Source: a virus. Taken from it: 52,988 nt of DNA. Positions 1 through 6,625 of this stretch are shown here, in pieces (within the stretch, counting starts at the first letter, position 1; the number at the start of each line of letters is the position of its first letter). The stretch covers positions 1-52,988 of the IMG/VR virus record IMGVR_UViG_3300023184_000168, one strand, 5' to 3'. A program made the position numbers and the translations under genes. The notes beneath the pieces were generated by a model. It was given only the letters and a program-made list of their open reading frames with translations. It was not told the DNA's origin and made no database searches.

Positions 1-879
1 GCCGCAGAAGGTTGGGCCATGGGTGGCGCTAATATGTGCAAGATGGATATTACCTTAAAGCGACTAATGACTCTTAGAGACGAAGGTTTGCTTAATGGTA
101 AAGACTGGATGCACTTCCTAGGCACAGCACAATTAGATTGGGCTGTATTTTTAACTTCAATTCAACGACAAATAAGAAAACACATAAATGAAAACTTTAC
201 CGTATCTTTTGACTGCGCCTCACCGTTTATTGCAACAGCGCACGGACTTGTCTACACAAATGCACAACACACCCCAAAAAGGTGGAGTGTTATTATGGAC
301 AAAGCCCCAGACAACAAAGCCCTTGCAGAATCAGATATACCATTCCCATTCGAAAGTGAATTAGGTCGCAGATTAAATATGGGTGACATTTGTCACTATG
401 CTCCTGGCATGTTGAATAAGATTAAAAAAGAAGGTAAAACTAGTTGGGACAGTTTTGCTTATGCTCTTATGATGGGGCATAATGTTGAATGTCATATTGT
501 AGCGGTACAACGTGCAAATCAATTAGCAGACATTGAAAAAACTAGATTTAAACCCGACTGGAGACATTGGAATAAACTTAGTGCTAAAGACTCTAATGCC
601 GATCAATATAGCGATTGGGTTCCACGTAATATTCTTTATTTTGATCGATTTGTTGAAGAGTTGTTTAATACTAAATCAAAAGTAGAAGCATTTGAAATGA
701 TTGAAGAAGGGTTAAATTTCTTAAGAAGCCTCGAAGGTTCTAGGATGCAAGGTGGTCCTGCTCAAAATACATTCAATGCTTTATTTACAGTTGAAAATGT
801 TACAAAATCTTTAGAGGTTGATCTAGAAGATGTTGAAGATGCAAAATATAGAGCACTTGAAAATAGATTGGCTGAATAG
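1..879 (+). CDS. TGT/DpdA-like guanine transglycosylase, C-terminal part (5' end outside window)
   Basis: The reading frame is open to the first base, so the ATG at 19 is probably an internal methionine and the gene begins upstream. The visible part resembles the C-terminal half of tRNA-guanine transglycosylase-fold enzymes. Just after the edge is GWAMGGANM, comparable to the glycine loop of TGT, then FLGTAQLDW (TGT has GVGTPEDL) and SFDCASPF about 30 residues later, matching the FDCVMPT motif of TGT that carries the nucleophilic Asp (D65 counted from the ATG at 19). In phages such proteins (DpdA family) exchange guanine for a 7-deazaguanine in DNA; tRNA as substrate is the alternative. A QueE-like gene at 6626 and a QueD-like gene at 1607 support a deazaguanine pathway. 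The fold assignment is fairly sure; the substrate is inferred. Confidence 0.6.
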   Translation, partial: AAEGWAMGGANMCKMDITLKRLMTLRDEGLLNGKDWMHFLGTAQLDWAVFLTSIQRQIRKHINENFTVSFDCASPFIATAHGLVYTNAQHTPKRWSVIMDKAPDNKALAESDIPFPFESELGRRLNMGDICHYAPGMLNKIKKEGKTSWDSFAYALMMGHNVECHIVAVQRANQLADIEKTRFKPDWRHWNKLSAKDSNADQYSDWVPRNILYFDRFVEELFNTKSKVEAFEMIEEGLNFLRSLEGSRMQGGPAQNTFNALFTVENVTKSLEVDLEDVEDAKYRALENRLAE

Positions 880-883
880 CATA

Positions 884-912
884 TTGCATTCAATTAATAA
901 TTCTGTTATACT
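884..912 (+). promoter_or_regulatory. sigma70-type promoter abutting the next start codon
   Basis: TTGCAT at 884-889 and TATACT at 907-912 are separated by 17 bp. The expected transcription start, about 7 bases past the -10 box, falls on or next to the ATG at 919. No Shine-Dalgarno sequence is visible before that ATG, so the transcript could be leaderless. Confidence 0.55.
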
Positions 913-918
913 AATAAT

Positions 919-1431
919 ATGAAACGTAATTACACAACTGGCGAAACAGATAATGTTCAATTCTTTATTGGTGCAGAAGTTGAACATACTCCTGCATTTG
1001 GAATGAAAACATTATTTGTTACAGGTCTTCAAACTGTTGAAGATATTGCAACAAATTTACAAGGTTGTGAACATATCTTTTTTGGTGCTAATCATAGTTT
1101 TAATCCTAAAGAATATGACAGTTGGAAACAATGGGAAGACATGATCTATTTCTTCCTTAAAAAAGAGTATCTATGTTCGTTAGATATTCCAATCAACTTA
1201 GCAGAAGAATTTCTAGAAAGCGGATTAAATGACGATAACAATTTCATTCCACAAATTAGAATTCCATTACCTTACATTAAGTTGTGGAATTATAACACAA
1301 TGATTAAAATTGATGACAAAGATTTTAAGGCAACTAATCCCGGTGTATGGTCACACAGTCTACATACACTAATGGATCGTAGTAAGTTCACAGACTGGTC
1401 ACAATATAAAAACGACGAGGTATTAAAATGA
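919..1431 (+). CDS. conserved phage protein of unknown function
   Basis: A 170-residue protein without a family I can name. It is rich in aromatic residues and contains a FFGANHSF segment (about 54-61) and a IRIPLPYIKLWNYN segment before a TNPGVW motif; no signal peptide or membrane helix is apparent. It sits directly behind the transglycosylase-like gene, with its own promoter-like sequence, and its stop overlaps the next start by ATGA (1428-1431), so it probably heads a short operon running to the T-fold gene at 1607. The position suggests, but does not prove, a link to nucleotide or base metabolism. The start at 919 is the only ATG that keeps the N-terminus and lies exactly where the promoter would begin transcription. 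Confidence 0.7.
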   Translation: MKRNYTTGETDNVQFFIGAEVEHTPAFGMKTLFVTGLQTVEDIATNLQGCEHIFFGANHSFNPKEYDSWKQWEDMIYFFLKKEYLCSLDIPINLAEEFLESGLNDDNNFIPQIRIPLPYIKLWNYNTMIKIDDKDFKATNPGVWSHSLHTLMDRSKFTDWSQYKNDEVLK

Positions 1432-1610
1432 TAAACGCAAAACTAACCAAACAGGTAGCACAACAAACTTCTGAAGAAAAACTTTTTAAGTTACTTGAAA
1501 GCATGGATTGGAAACTTTGGGAAATAATGAATATGATGAAAGATAATCTTCCAGAAAAAGCAAAAGGTCCTAAACCGCTTAAATCTGCAACCAAGAAAAC
1601 AGAAGAATGA
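1428..1610 (+). CDS. small conserved phage protein, unknown function
   Basis: A 60-residue protein. Its ATG overlaps the upstream stop as ATGA and its own end overlaps the start of the next gene at 1607, which is typical of translationally coupled phage genes. The N-terminal half is predicted helical with an amphipathic stretch around LFKLLESMDWKLWEIMNMM; the C-terminus is Lys/Pro-rich and probably disordered. No enzymatic motif is visible. Coding status is supported by the tight coupling on both sides rather than by length. Confidence 0.6.
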   Translation: MINAKLTKQVAQQTSEEKLFKLLESMDWKLWEIMNMMKDNLPEKAKGPKPLKSATKKTEE

Positions 1611-1993
1611 ACCAAGATATATCAATGATATGGGTTAAGTTCCAGAAGGAAGGAATCCACTGCTACCCTGCTGCTGCAACTGATCCTAACTTGGCTACAG
1701 GCGACGAATATGATGTTAGTTTCCTTGCATCCCCACATCGACATATTTTCCATTTTCAAGTCTCTATTCAAGTATTTGACGACGACCGTGACATTGAATT
1801 TATCCAGTTTAAGCGTTGGCTCGAGAAGTGCTACAGCAATGGTACTCTTGAACTCAACCACAAATCTTGTGAGATGATTGCTCGTGAACTTAACACGACA
1901 ATCGTAGCAAGGTATCCGGGTCGAAGGACCCTTATCAGTGTAAGCGAAGACGACGAAAACGGTGCTTCAATTATATTCAACAACACCCTTTAA
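1607..1993 (+). CDS. QueD/PTPS-like T-fold protein
   Basis: A 128-residue protein, about the length of 6-pyruvoyltetrahydropterin synthase / QueD monomers. Features resembling that T-fold family, in order: a His-rich strand SPHRHIFHFQVSI (H44, H46, H49, possible metal ligands), an acidic turn and IEFIQFKRWLEK (compare the DF..LK helix of QueD), then NHKSCEMIA (C88, E89; compare NPTSE in QueD), and a final VSEDDENGA strand (compare the V.ET..AG end of QueD). QueD makes 6-carboxytetrahydropterin, the substrate of QueE, and a QueE-like gene lies at 6626. Similarity is judged by eye and is remote; another T-fold enzyme or an inactive paralogue is possible. It overlaps the preceding gene by 4 nt. 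Confidence 0.45.
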   Translation: MNQDISMIWVKFQKEGIHCYPAAATDPNLATGDEYDVSFLASPHRHIFHFQVSIQVFDDDRDIEFIQFKRWLEKCYSNGTLELNHKSCEMIARELNTTIVARYPGRRTLISVSEDDENGASIIFNNTL

Positions 1994-2008
1994 ATAGGAA
2001 AAACTAAA

Positions 2009-2245
2009 ATGGCGCAACCCGCTTATATTCAAAAAACTCTTAAAATGAAACCTGAGGTATCTAAGATCTTTGATGATCTCGATGCTTGGTTAGATCATTG
2101 CAGGTTTAATCTTCTACCATTCAACGAAGGCGATCTATATCGTAGTCAAGAATACCGTAACTTCCAACGTTGGAGTAACGGTGGAGAACGTAGGCCACGT
2201 ACTGAGTACAAGGGGAATAACCCTCGACCATACAACCAACGTTGA
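2009..2245 (+). CDS. small conserved phage protein, unknown function
   Basis: A 78-residue protein preceded by AGGA about 10 bases before the ATG. The N-terminal half (KMKPEVSKIFDDLDAWLDHCRF) looks folded and acidic. The C-terminal third is Arg/Asn/Tyr-rich (for example RRPRTEYKGNNPRPYNQR), a low-complexity basic tail of the kind that often contacts nucleic acid. Function unknown. Its stop at 2243-2245 lies one base before the ATG of the truncated glycosyltransferase fragment. Confidence 0.6.
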   Translation: MAQPAYIQKTLKMKPEVSKIFDDLDAWLDHCRFNLLPFNEGDLYRSQEYRNFQRWSNGGERRPRTEYKGNNPRPYNQR

Positions 2246-2246
2246 T

Positions 2247-2513
2247 ATGATCTACGTAGTCGATATTGAAGCAGTCTCGACAAGGTACACTGGTCAATGG
2301 AAAGACCATGTACCTAAACTTTTAAGAAAGACAGGACACAATGTTCAAATTATCTCTGGTCCCACAGATATCCCTAGTGCTACTACCCCTGGGGCTTTTC
2401 TTAATTTTGGCGGCACAAACATCTACAAAGCTCGGCAAGTTGAGCAGATGGGTCGGCTATTTTGTAACGGATCCGTTCATCCCTATGTTAGCAATGTTGG
2501 CTGTTCTGTATAA
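2247..2513 (+). pseudogene. truncated glycosyltransferase N-terminus (paralogue of the gene at 4151)
   Basis: An 88-residue reading frame starting at ATG 2247. Its first ~75 residues align with the N-terminus of the complete glycosyltransferase at 4151: both share RYT.QW..HVP.LL, then TPGAFLNF and TN..K..Q. After about LFCNG (near 2470) the similarity stops and a short unrelated tail ends at TAA 2511-2513. The remaining ~280 residues of the enzyme are missing; a GIY-YIG endonuclease gene follows immediately. The simplest reading is a second copy of the gene broken by insertion or recombination involving the endonuclease. A functional short protein cannot be excluded, since the frame has stayed open with its own start. 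Confidence 0.65.
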
Positions 2514-2516
2514 ATA
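2509..2516 (+). promoter_or_regulatory. candidate T4-type late promoter before the GIY-YIG gene
   Basis: An exact TATAAATA box, the T4 late consensus, overlapping the stop codon of the glycosyltransferase fragment and lying 64 bp before the ATG at 2580. T4 homing endonuclease genes are often read from late promoters, so the position makes sense. In an AT-rich genome this octamer is expected several times per strand by chance. Confidence 0.4.
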
Positions 2517-2579
2517 AAAGTGCCAGTCGCGATGCTACCAACATCCACTGACTCTAACAGTTTATTAGGAACTATCAGC

Positions 2580-3179
2580 ATGAATATTTATAGTAATATT
2601 CCATCACCGGAATTTAAGCCAACCTGGCTTTACATCAAGCAACACAATACTACTGGATTACGATACTTTGGCAAGACTACCAAAGACCCTCAAGCCTATT
2701 TAGGTTCCGGCAAGTATTGGTTGCGACACTTAAAAGAACACAGCGAAGATATCACAACTGTTTGGTGTGAAAAATTTACTGATACAGATCAGTTGGTAGA
2801 GTTTGCTACATTCTTTAGTGAGTTCTATAACATAGTAGATGCTGTAGACTCCCGTGGCAAGAAAGTATGGGCTAACATGATTCCGGAGAATGGATTAGAT
2901 GGTGCTCCTGCTGGAGTTAAAATGCCCAGCACAAGTTTATGGAATTCTATACACAAGAAAGGTATTACACCTTGGAACAAGGGCAAGGCAACTGGTCCTG
3001 CTCCACATATATCAGAATCAAATAAGCGTAGGAAGGGATTGCCTTCTGGTAGATTGGGTGTTTCTACTTCTCTAAAAGGAACACCACAACCTGTGCTGGT
3101 TTGCCCTAACTGTGCTAAACAGGGCGGAGTTAGCGGAATGAAAAGATATCACTTTGATAACTGTAAGGAAAAGAAATGA
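2580..3179 (+). CDS. GIY-YIG homing-type endonuclease with C-terminal zinc-finger-like end
   Basis: A 199-residue protein. The N-terminal catalytic domain shows WLYIKQHNTTGLRYFGKT (variant of GIY...YIG with the conserved Gly and Lys), then YLGSGKYW. A Lys/Gly-rich segment TPWNKGKATG around residues 135-145 resembles NUMOD-type DNA-binding modules of homing endonucleases. The C-terminus has CPNC followed by H-x3-NC-like spacing (HFDNC), a possible zinc finger. I prefer ATG 2580, with AGGA 8 bases upstream, over the in-frame GTG at 2520, which lies next to the late-promoter box and has no ribosome site. It sits behind a glycosyltransferase gene fragment, as expected for a mobile endonuclease. 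It overlaps the next start by ATGA. Confidence 0.75.
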   Translation: MNIYSNIPSPEFKPTWLYIKQHNTTGLRYFGKTTKDPQAYLGSGKYWLRHLKEHSEDITTVWCEKFTDTDQLVEFATFFSEFYNIVDAVDSRGKKVWANMIPENGLDGAPAGVKMPSTSLWNSIHKKGITPWNKGKATGPAPHISESNKRRKGLPSGRLGVSTSLKGTPQPVLVCPNCAKQGGVSGMKRYHFDNCKEKK

Positions 3180-3466
3180 ACGAACGAATTCAACAACTTG
3201 CCGAACAGGCTAAAAAATATGCGTTGGATACTATGATTAAAATCACAGACCGAGAACAAGCATTGAAAGTGTATTCAGAATCTTATGATACAAAGTTCGC
3301 CGAGTTGATTGTGCAGGAATGTGCCAACCGTGAAGCATTGCTGGGTGCCATTGCCCGAGGTTGGTGTAGTGAAAAGAACTCGCACAAAACTATGGATTCA
3401 GATTTGGCACTGGCTATTTTTGACGAAGTAGAACAACAGATTAAACAACATTTTGGTGTTGAATGA
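3176..3466 (+). CDS. small conserved phage protein, unknown function
   Basis: A 96-residue, mostly helical acidic protein of a type common in tailed phages: it opens with MNERIQQLAEQA and has the segment FAELIVQECANRE and the ending QIKQHFGVE. No catalytic motif is visible. AAGGAAAAG lies just upstream, and ATGA overlaps couple it both to the endonuclease gene before it and to the gene after it. It may have arrived together with the endonuclease or may be an old neighbour; the sequence does not decide. Confidence 0.6.
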   Translation: MNERIQQLAEQAKKYALDTMIKITDREQALKVYSESYDTKFAELIVQECANREALLGAIARGWCSEKNSHKTMDSDLALAIFDEVEQQIKQHFGVE

Positions 3467-3711
3467 GAGTAGAGTTTAATCAAGGTGTGCCTGAAGGTTG
3501 TACCGAATGGTTAAACAAACATGTGGGCAAGGGCAATATGACTGGCCTTGTTGACAACTACGATTATGCTTGGTTCTACAAGCGTGAGCGTGTTTATCCC
3601 GAACCACATGAAACGTTTGACGGGTTTGACCTGGCACCAAAATATGTTCCTACCATCACAGTTAAAGATCCCAAGTTGGCAACATGGTTTGCGTTAAGGT
3701 GGAGTTCATGA
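3463..3711 (+). CDS. small protein, first of a tandem related pair
   Basis: An 82-residue protein starting by ATGA overlap at 3463. It contains EWLNKHVGKGN and ends TITVKDPKLATWFALRWSS. The next gene repeats the same plan (PWMEQHVGRQG, then LTIKIRQRHAKYATLVAIKWS), so the two look like diverged tandem copies. Trp/Tyr/Gly content is high and there is no membrane helix. Function unknown. Confidence 0.55.
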   Translation: MRVEFNQGVPEGCTEWLNKHVGKGNMTGLVDNYDYAWFYKRERVYPEPHETFDGFDLAPKYVPTITVKDPKLATWFALRWSS

Positions 3712-4085
3712 GCAAAATGGAAATTAAAAAACTGTTAATTTGGCCGCGTGGGTCATATGTGGTATGTGGTCTCAATCTCAAAGAGAAACTTTGGTGGAGA
3801 TTCATGCCTGGAGTTGTAGTCAATGTGCGTTGGCCAAAAGGACAAGTAAAAGTTGGTCCCAGTCATAGAGACGGATATTCTGGATATGGTCCAGAGTTTG
3901 AGTATGTTGATAGTGCTGACCCCAACGATCACTACCGCCCTTGGATGGAACAGCATGTGGGTCGTCAAGGTTGGGATTGGAACTGGGGTATGGCTGATCG
4001 TGATGCCACAGACAATCGCCTAACAATAAAGATTAGACAACGGCATGCCAAGTATGCTACACTGGTAGCAATAAAATGGAGTTGA
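3708..4085 (+). CDS. small protein, second of the tandem related pair
   Basis: A 125-residue protein using ATG 3708, which overlaps the upstream stop (ATGA) and has GGAG six bases ahead; the earlier in-frame ATG at 3684 lies inside the previous gene without a ribosome site. It carries the same C-terminal plan as its neighbour, a W..HVG element followed by a terminal strand ending in KWS, preceded by a unique Trp-rich N-terminal region (LIWPRGSYVVCG, KLWWRFMPG). No known family recognised. Confidence 0.55.
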   Translation: MSKMEIKKLLIWPRGSYVVCGLNLKEKLWWRFMPGVVVNVRWPKGQVKVGPSHRDGYSGYGPEFEYVDSADPNDHYRPWMEQHVGRQGWDWNWGMADRDATDNRLTIKIRQRHAKYATLVAIKWS

Positions 4086-4103
4086 AGAATGAGCAAAATA
4101 TAT

Positions 4104-4132
4104 TTGACCTATACCCCACTTTACTATATAAT
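4104..4132 (+). promoter_or_regulatory. sigma70-type promoter for the glycosyltransferase/cupin operon
   Basis: TTGACC at 4104-4109 and a perfect TATAAT at 4127-4132, spacer 17 bp. It is followed by TAGGAG at 4139-4144 and the TTG start at 4151, leaving a short leader of about a dozen bases. Confidence 0.7.
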
Positions 4133-4150
4133 GTAGTATAGGAGACAACT

Positions 4151-5236
4151 TTGAAATCAACAATATGGATATTCTCGCTGGAGCCCATTGAGACTCGCTA
4201 TACAGCACAGTGGCACAGTCATGTGCCTGCTCTACTCAAGAATCGGTTAGGCGATCGATTTAATGTGGTTCAAGTAGATGGTGTTCAGAAGAACAGCCAA
4301 CTGACTCCGGGTGCGTTCTTAAACTTCTCCGATACTAACTATTGGAAGAGTGCTCAAATGTGTGCGTTCTTGGAACAGCACAATCAAGGCAAGACTGGAG
4401 CCAACGATCACTTTATCTTTACAGATGCGTGGAACCCCACAGTGATCCAACTGAAATATATGTCGGACCTGTTAGGCTTTAACTGGACCTTACATGGTCT
4501 ATGGCATGCTGGCAGTTATGATCAACAAGACTTTCTAGGACGTCTTGTTGGCAACAAGCCTTGGGTTAGACATGCTGAACAAAGTTACTTCCATGCTATC
4601 GATCATAACTACTTTGCTACAGACTTTCATATTGACCTGTTTGCTGTAACATTTAGTGAAACATTAGATGAAGAATGGAAGATGACCATGATCGAACAAG
4701 ATAAAATTGTTCGCACAGGTTGGCCTATGGAGTATATGGATAATACTCTAAATTTATACAAAGGTATGAAGAAGCGTGATCTTATACTGTTCCCGCATCG
4801 TATTGCACCTGAGAAGCAAGTAGAAATATTCCGTGATTTAAAAGAGCAGTTACCACAGTATGAATTTGTAGTTTGTCAAGATCAAGAACTCTCAAAGAAT
4901 GAATATCATAATTTGTTAGGTGAAGCAAAAATGGTGTTCAGTGCCAATCTACAAGAAACACTCGGCATTAGTTGTTATGAAGGTTCATTAGTAGGTGCTA
5001 TTCCACTGGTTCCTGATCGTTTAAGTTATACTGAGATGTATTATGACACATTTAAATATCCTAGCGAATGGACTGAAAGTTTTGAAGCATATAAGTATTA
5101 TAGACCTAATCTATGTTTTGCTATTTGTCAGCATATGGATCACTATGAGACACGTCTTCCAAAATTACTAGCACAGACTAGAGACTTAACTGATAACTTT
5201 TTCAGTGCTAATAAACTATTGGAAAATTTTAAATGA
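4151..5236 (+). CDS. GT-B-type glycosyltransferase
   Basis: A 361-residue protein with a TTG start at 4151, supported by AGGAG about 6 bases ahead and a strong promoter just upstream. It resembles GT4-like glycosyltransferases: the C-terminal half has FPHRIAPEKQ (nucleotide-sugar domain entry) and ETLGISCYEGSLVGAIPLVPD, an E-x7-E-type motif binding the donor sugar nucleotide. The N-terminal acceptor domain contains RYTAQWHSHVP and TPGAFLNF, shared with the truncated copy at 2247. Acceptor unknown: modified DNA bases, host surface glycans and virion proteins are all possible. The next gene (cupin) starts inside its last codons (ATGA at 5233), so the two are coupled. Confidence 0.75.
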   Translation: MKSTIWIFSLEPIETRYTAQWHSHVPALLKNRLGDRFNVVQVDGVQKNSQLTPGAFLNFSDTNYWKSAQMCAFLEQHNQGKTGANDHFIFTDAWNPTVIQLKYMSDLLGFNWTLHGLWHAGSYDQQDFLGRLVGNKPWVRHAEQSYFHAIDHNYFATDFHIDLFAVTFSETLDEEWKMTMIEQDKIVRTGWPMEYMDNTLNLYKGMKKRDLILFPHRIAPEKQVEIFRDLKEQLPQYEFVVCQDQELSKNEYHNLLGEAKMVFSANLQETLGISCYEGSLVGAIPLVPDRLSYTEMYYDTFKYPSEWTESFEAYKYYRPNLCFAICQHMDHYETRLPKLLAQTRDLTDNFFSANKLLENFK

Positions 5237-5697
5237 ATTGGTTTCTAAATACACTCGATCGACTTGGTCGCAAAAGAGTGGTAATGGATAGACAGAATGA
5301 CGAACCGTATCTAGAACGTTATTATATTTTTCTAACAGATCGTAAAAAGTTTCCATTCAATGCCTTTATACATAAGTTTCTTAAATCAGATCCAGATGAT
5401 GTACACGATCATCCGTGGCCATATGCTACGCTGATCCTCAAAGGAGGATACTGGGAATGGATTCCTAAGTTCGATAGTCTTGGTCAAAAATTTGGAGAAT
5501 ATCGTGTGTGGAGAGGTGCGGGTCATTTTCGTATCTGTAGTGCTACCAGTTATCATCGTATAGAACTAGATCCAAGCATAACTGCATGGACATTGTTTAT
5601 GCCAGGTCCCCAAAAAAGAGAATGGGGATTCTTAAAAAATAATAAATGGATCCACAACGAAGAATATCTTACTCAACGATCAAAGGAAACTTTGTAA
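5233..5697 (+). CDS. cupin-like protein
   Basis: A 154-residue protein with a single-cupin signature: DVHDHPWPYATLILKGGYWEW supplies the H-x-H pair (H58, H60) and the downstream Glu of cupin motif 1, and ATSYHRIEL supplies the motif-2 His. Such small metal-binding cupins include sugar isomerases/epimerases and dioxygenases. Coupling to a glycosyltransferase by ATGA overlap makes a role in sugar modification plausible but unproven. Its 3' end runs 29 bp into the 3' end of the convergent radical SAM gene. Confidence 0.65.
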   Translation: MNWFLNTLDRLGRKRVVMDRQNDEPYLERYYIFLTDRKKFPFNAFIHKFLKSDPDDVHDHPWPYATLILKGGYWEWIPKFDSLGQKFGEYRVWRGAGHFRICSATSYHRIELDPSITAWTLFMPGPQKREWGFLKNNKWIHNEEYLTQRSKETL

Positions 5698-6562
5698 TTA
5701 ATTGATCGCTAGGATATAAACAGTTATTCATCTTACAGGCACTAGGAGATGTAGGTAACCCAAATGTATCTTCCCATATATTTCCCAAATGTAAACTATT
5801 ACATGAACTGCCACTAACCCATCCTAAGTGAGATATATTTAAAGTTTCAATTCCTACATTACATTTCATTCCTGTAAAACTAGGGCTTATAGCAATCTTT
5901 TCTTCAAATCGCTCTTTAAATGTAGTTTCTGTAAAATGTTTTTGTTCTATTACTAACGGAGCAGTCTCTATTTTCTCTATATATTCAATACCTGATATAA
6001 TTGCTAATTGTTTAGAAGTATACTCAAACATATATCCTGCATTTTTATCAGCCTGATGGTATAATAAAGATTTACCAACTATTAAATTATATGTTTTTTC
6101 AATTTCTATTGCCCTAGACATATCTTCTTCAAAAAAGTTAGGACGAATAGGTACAGTTACGTTTACAATTTTACCTTTATTTTGAAAAGCATCTAATATA
6201 AATTTAATTAATGGGGCTTTTTGCCAATAGTGATATGTAAGATTAAGTTCATCAACATGTGGCTCAATCGCCCACCAATCAAGCCACATTTTACCACCGT
6301 TAGAATTTAATTTTATATTACCTTCATTTTCTTTACACAGTTTTAATATCATTGGAAAATCAAACATATCTAATGGTTCTCCTCCTGTAAATTCCCAATC
6401 AATTTTTCTACCTAATAATTCATAGTGAGATATTATTTTTTGAGTAATATTTAAATAATCAGCAATGTGGCGAGGTTCCTCGCCTCCCCATAATGTAGAT
6501 GGACAATATGTACATTGTGCGGTACAATAGTTGTTTAAATTCCAGTATATTTTTGTTTTCAT
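5669..6562 (-). CDS. radical SAM protein with Cys-rich C-terminus, unknown substrate
   Basis: A 297-residue protein and the only minus-strand gene in the first 17 kb. The 4Fe-4S motif CTAQCTYC (C13, C17, C20) is a canonical CX3CX2C, followed by TGGEPLD (from about residue 59), the SAM-binding GGE element. Near the end several Cys residues (KCNVG, SSCNSLHLGNIW, ACKMNNC) look like a SPASM-type auxiliary cluster region; the LGNIWED phrase is typical of SPASM proteins. Such enzymes usually modify peptides or proteins, but no precursor peptide is evident here. The gene is more AT-rich than its neighbours, suggesting recent acquisition. A late-type box at 6608-6615 could drive it separately from the plus-strand operons. 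Confidence 0.75.
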   Translation of the reverse strand: MKTKIYWNLNNYCTAQCTYCPSTLWGGEEPRHIADYLNITQKIISHYELLGRKIDWEFTGGEPLDMFDFPMILKLCKENEGNIKLNSNGGKMWLDWWAIEPHVDELNLTYHYWQKAPLIKFILDAFQNKGKIVNVTVPIRPNFFEEDMSRAIEIEKTYNLIVGKSLLYHQADKNAGYMFEYTSKQLAIISGIEYIEKIETAPLVIEQKHFTETTFKERFEEKIAISPSFTGMKCNVGIETLNISHLGWVSGSSCNSLHLGNIWEDTFGLPTSPSACKMNNCLYPSDQLITKFPLIVE

Positions 6563-6578
6563 ATTTTAACCAATAGTG

Positions 6579-6607
6579 TTGACTTTTTCTAAATAAAACT
6601 ATACAAT
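6579..6607 (+). promoter_or_regulatory. sigma70-type promoter for queE-like operon
   Basis: TTGACT at 6579-6584 and TACAAT at 6602-6607, 17-bp spacer, with AGAGGA at 6615-6620 before the ATG at 6626. The -10 box directly abuts a minus-strand TATAAATA (6608-6615), giving a compact divergent promoter pair. Confidence 0.65.
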
Positions 6608-6615
6608 TATTTATA
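6608..6615 (-). promoter_or_regulatory. candidate late promoter (minus strand) for the radical SAM gene
   Basis: TATTTATA on the plus strand, i.e. TATAAATA reading leftward, 45 bp before the ATG of the radical SAM gene at 6562. It matches the T4 late consensus exactly; chance occurrence is possible in this AT-rich sequence. Confidence 0.4.
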
Positions 6616-6625
6616 GAGGACTAAT

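Noticed and set aside
2520-2579. GTG start for the GIY-YIG gene
   Set aside because: Four bases after the TATAAATA box and without a ribosome site; ATG 2580 has AGGA at good spacing and begins near the catalytic domain.
4089-4136. 15-codon mini-ORF (ATG to TAG) between the tandem pair and the glycosyltransferase
   Set aside because: A ribosome-site-like GGAG precedes it, but it spans the promoter boxes of the next gene and has no other support.
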